Shown: positions 62,230-64,000 of the stretch, piece after piece
How the letters are laid out: every line of letters begins with the position of its first letter
Position numbering within the stretch: position 1 is the first letter of the stretch
Origin: Clostridium swellfunianum
GTDB lineage: Bacteria; Bacillota; Clostridia; Clostridiales; Clostridiaceae
Reading direction: 5' to 3'
DNA: 64,000 bases
Assembly (NCBI RefSeq): GCF_023656515.1
Contig: NZ_JAMOFV010000006.1
Location: 1,775,243-1,839,242, forward strand
The notes under the pieces: model-generated
Databases searched by the model: none
What the model was told of the DNA's origin: nothing
The model's input: only the letters and a program-made list of their open reading frames with translations
Translations under genes and position numbers: made by a program

Positions 62230-63390
62230 ATGAGTAAAGAAATGGCATCAAAAATGATAGCCGAAGTTTTTAACGAGATAGCTGATGGCATTAAGTCAGG
62301 AAGTTTTGGAAGAAAAGTTAAAGTAGGTTTAACCATTCTTGGTTCCGAGCATGGAATAGAGGAAATGGTTAAGGCGGCAGAGCTTGCAAGAAAAAAATAC
62401 GATGATTTCGAAGTTGTGCTTATAGGACCAAAAACATCTTCTACTTTAGAGACTGTGGAAGCTGCTACTGCTGAAGAAGGACATAAGTTAATGGTTCAGC
62501 TCCTTGAAAGCGGTAAAATCGATGGCTGTGTAACCCAGCACTTTGATTTTCCTATTGGTGTTTCAACAGTAGGAAGAGTAGTAACTCCTGGAAGAGGCAG
62601 AGATATGATTGTAGCCACAACTACAGGAACTACTTCAACTAACAGAGTTGAGGGCATGGTAATTAACGCGATTTCAGGTATAGCTGCAGCTAAAGCTATA
62701 GGAATAGAAAATCCTAAAGTAGGAATATTAAATCTTGATGGTGCAAGAAAAGTTGAAAGAATACTTATAGAACTTAAAGAAAAAGGATATGCTATCGAAT
62801 TCGCAGACTCTTTAAGAGCAGATGGCGGCTGTGTAATGAGAGGAAATGATCTTCTTGCAGGAACACCAGATGTTATGATTTGCGATTCTTTAACAGGAAA
62901 TCTTTTAATTAAAATCTTCTCATCGTTTACAACAGGTGGAGACTATGAGACAGTTGGTGCAGGATACGGGCCGGGAATAGGAGAAAACTATGACAAACTA
63001 ATAAACATAGTTTCAAGAGCTTCTGGCGCTACGCTAATTAGTGAAGCCTTAAAATTCTGTGCTACCTGCGCAAAAAATAAAGTATTAAATATGGCTGCTG
63101 AAGAGTTCAAAAAAGCAAATGCTGCTGGGCTAAAAGATATAATATCAAAAAATACAAAGGATAAAATTATAGAAAATACAGAAGAAGTTAAGATGCCTCC
63201 TAAAAAGGTTGTTACTTCAGATATTGCAGGCATAGATATTCTTGAGCTTGATAATGCTTGCAGATCCTTATGGAAACAGGGCATATACTCAGAAAGCGGT
63301 ATGGGATGTACCGGTCCTATAATTCTAGTAAATCCAGATGATGCTGAAAAAGCTAGAAAAGTATTAAAAGAAGCAGGTTTTCTAAGCTAA
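62230..63390 (+). CDS. grdD: glycine reductase component C, GrdD (alpha subunit)
   Basis: A 386-residue subunit of component C. The acetyl-thioester Cys is expected at C360 in GMGCTGPIILVN; the fold belongs to the PlsX/phosphate-acyltransferase group (VGRVVTPGRGRDMIVATTTGTTSTN). With GrdC it converts the bound ketene-level intermediate to acetyl phosphate. AAGGAAGG precedes ATG 62230. Last gene of the operon; a perfect terminator follows. Confidence 0.94.
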   Translation: MSKEMASKMIAEVFNEIADGIKSGSFGRKVKVGLTILGSEHGIEEMVKAAELARKKYDDFEVVLIGPKTSSTLETVEAATAEEGHKLMVQLLESGKIDGCVTQHFDFPIGVSTVGRVVTPGRGRDMIVATTTGTTSTNRVEGMVINAISGIAAAKAIGIENPKVGILNLDGARKVERILIELKEKGYAIEFADSLRADGGCVMRGNDLLAGTPDVMICDSLTGNLLIKIFSSFTTGGDYETVGAGYGPGIGENYDKLINIVSRASGATLISEALKFCATCAKNKVLNMAAEEFKKANAAGLKDIISKNTKDKIIENTEEVKMPPKKVVTSDIAGIDILELDNACRSLWKQGIYSESGMGCTGPIILVNPDDAEKARKVLKEAGFLS

Positions 63391-63401
63391 GTAAAATTTA
63401 G

Positions 63402-63446
63402 ATAGGTTGTACCAAGATATTTTCTAGGTACAACCTATAAAACTTT
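63402..63446 (+). terminator. terminator of the grd operon
   Basis: ATAGGTTGTACC and GGTACAACCTAT perfect 12-bp stem followed by AAAACTTT; U-tail weak, but the stem is stable. Confidence 0.7.
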
Positions 63447-63712
63447 ACCTCTTTAAATTACTATATTGCTTTTTTATTTAATATGAAGTATATTAATTTT
63501 TAGACATTATTTTTGTTTATGTATAATATACAAAATTTTTTAGTATATTATGTATAGCTTTACAATATAATTTTAGTAAGCAATACATATTTAAAGTTAT
63601 TTTAAATTAAGTGTAAATTATTTTTAAATAAATTTACAGAAAAAGAAGGAATTTAAGTTATTTTATAGAATAATTTAAGTTACCAAAACAAAAATTATTG
63701 GAGGGAACTATA
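63447..63712 (+). promoter_or_regulatory. AT-rich intergenic region with promoter-like and repeat elements
   Basis: Holds TAGACA (63501) with TATAAT (63522), and a direct repeat AATTTAAGTTA at 63650 and 63672 (22 bases apart, about two helical turns) just upstream of the ribosome binding site. No purine riboswitch is recognised. Confidence 0.4.
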
Positions 63713-64000
63713 ATGAGCAAAAAAAGAATTCTTTCTGTGCTTGCAGCTGTTGCAGTAGTTACTACATTATTTGCAGGTTGTAAGGCATCAGCACCAGCAC
63801 CATCACAAGGAGGAGACAAAAAACCTGCGTCTTTGACAAAAGTTGGTATGGTTACTGACTCAGGTACAATAGACGATAAATCCTTTAACCAAGGAACTTG
63901 GGAAGGAATATTAAAGTATAAGACTGACAAGAAAACAATAGAAGAAAAATATTTACAGCCTTCAGGAGAACAAAAAACAGACTACATGAATGCTATCAGC
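63713..64000 (+). CDS. BMP/Med-family ABC substrate-binding lipoprotein, 3' truncated by window edge
   Basis: Only the first 96 residues are in the window. Signal peptide MSKKRILSVLAAVAVVTTL with lipobox FAGC (Cys22), then a Ser/Pro/Gly linker and KVGMVTDSGTIDDKSFNQGTWEGI, a strong marker of Bmp (PnrA/Med) proteins, which bind nucleosides for an ABC importer. GGAGGG precedes ATG 63713. The rest lies outside, so partner genes cannot be seen. Confidence 0.88.
   Translation, partial: MSKKRILSVLAAVAVVTTLFAGCKASAPAPSQGGDKKPASLTKVGMVTDSGTIDDKSFNQGTWEGILKYKTDKKTIEEKYLQPSGEQKTDYMNAIS

Noticed and set aside
1-64000. Prophage, insertion sequence or defence island
   Set aside because: No transposase, integrase, phage structural, restriction or toxin-antitoxin gene is visible on either strand.

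Overview
This 64-kb window is low in G+C and has strong Shine-Dalgarno sites, frequent TTG/GTG starts and abundant U-tailed hairpin terminators. Together with sporulation-type genes, a pyruvate:ferredoxin oxidoreductase and a glycine reductase operon with in-frame selenocysteine UGA codons, this points to an anaerobic, spore-forming, amino-acid-fermenting Clostridium (Stickland type). The species cannot be named from the sequence. I see no insertion sequence, prophage or CRISPR array. The window looks like ordinary chromosome, cut at the left inside a D,D-carboxypeptidase gene and at the right inside a BMP-family lipoprotein gene.

Layout. 1-5.1 kb: wall carboxypeptidase (partial), a PAS-domain remnant, an amidase, Mn/Fe superoxide dismutase, an unlisted small spore protein and a PH-like membrane protein. 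5.2-10.5 kb: pyruvate:ferredoxin oxidoreductase, DUF3787 protein, a stress-type SDR and a cold-shock protein. 10.6-20.2 kb: small proteins, TVP38 membrane protein, phospholipid methyltransferase-like protein, SNF2/SWIM helicase, GNAT, DUF421, tRNA-Ala, TerC and an alpha/beta hydrolase. 20.3-29 kb: LemA/TPM pair, a complete oligopeptide ABC operon and a C39-like peptidase. 29-32.2 kb: PAP2 phosphatase plus a VanR/VanS-like two-component system. 32.3-35.5 kb: lgt-nifS-thiI. 35.4-36.1 kb: a decayed histidine kinase. 36-46.9 kb: wall and redox genes (beta-lactamase-fold hydrolase, a c-di-AMP riboswitch-controlled secreted protein, a class B PBP, TlpA thioredoxin, Zwf, M42 peptidase, VanW). 46.9-51.4 kb: MoxR-DUF58-transglutaminase operon and tRNA-Leu. 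51.6-55 kb: CwlD-type amidase, HAD phosphatase, TrmL, DegV. 55-63.4 kb: a tandem glycine riboswitch followed by grdX-trxB-trxA-grdE-grdA-grdB-grdC-grdD. Right edge: start of a BMP-type lipoprotein.

How the genes fit together. Opp imports peptides. Glycine derived from them is sensed by a riboswitch whose visible terminator geometry predicts glycine-ON control. Glycine reductase then reduces glycine to acetyl phosphate and ammonia using electrons from the operon-encoded thioredoxin system. Pyruvate:ferredoxin oxidoreductase serves the oxidative branch. GrdA and GrdB each read through one UGA (Sec42 and Sec349 by my count), each with a compact hairpin just downstream.

The least expected pattern is regulatory. 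Tandem copies of the palindrome TCTTAAGA (about one helical turn apart) lie upstream of three separate transcription units: the TVP38 protein, the phospholipid methyltransferase-like protein, and the PAP2-VanR/VanS-like operon. All three touch membrane lipids. I infer a small lipid/envelope stress regulon, with the local response regulator as the leading candidate. This is a hypothesis from sequence only. Other points of note are a large insertion in the first glycine aptamer, a 19-codon leader ORF overlapping zwf, an internal terminator between grdB and grdC, and several small genes easily overlooked (29-aa Lys-rich protein, 59-aa SASP-like protein, 50-aa Cys-pair protein).
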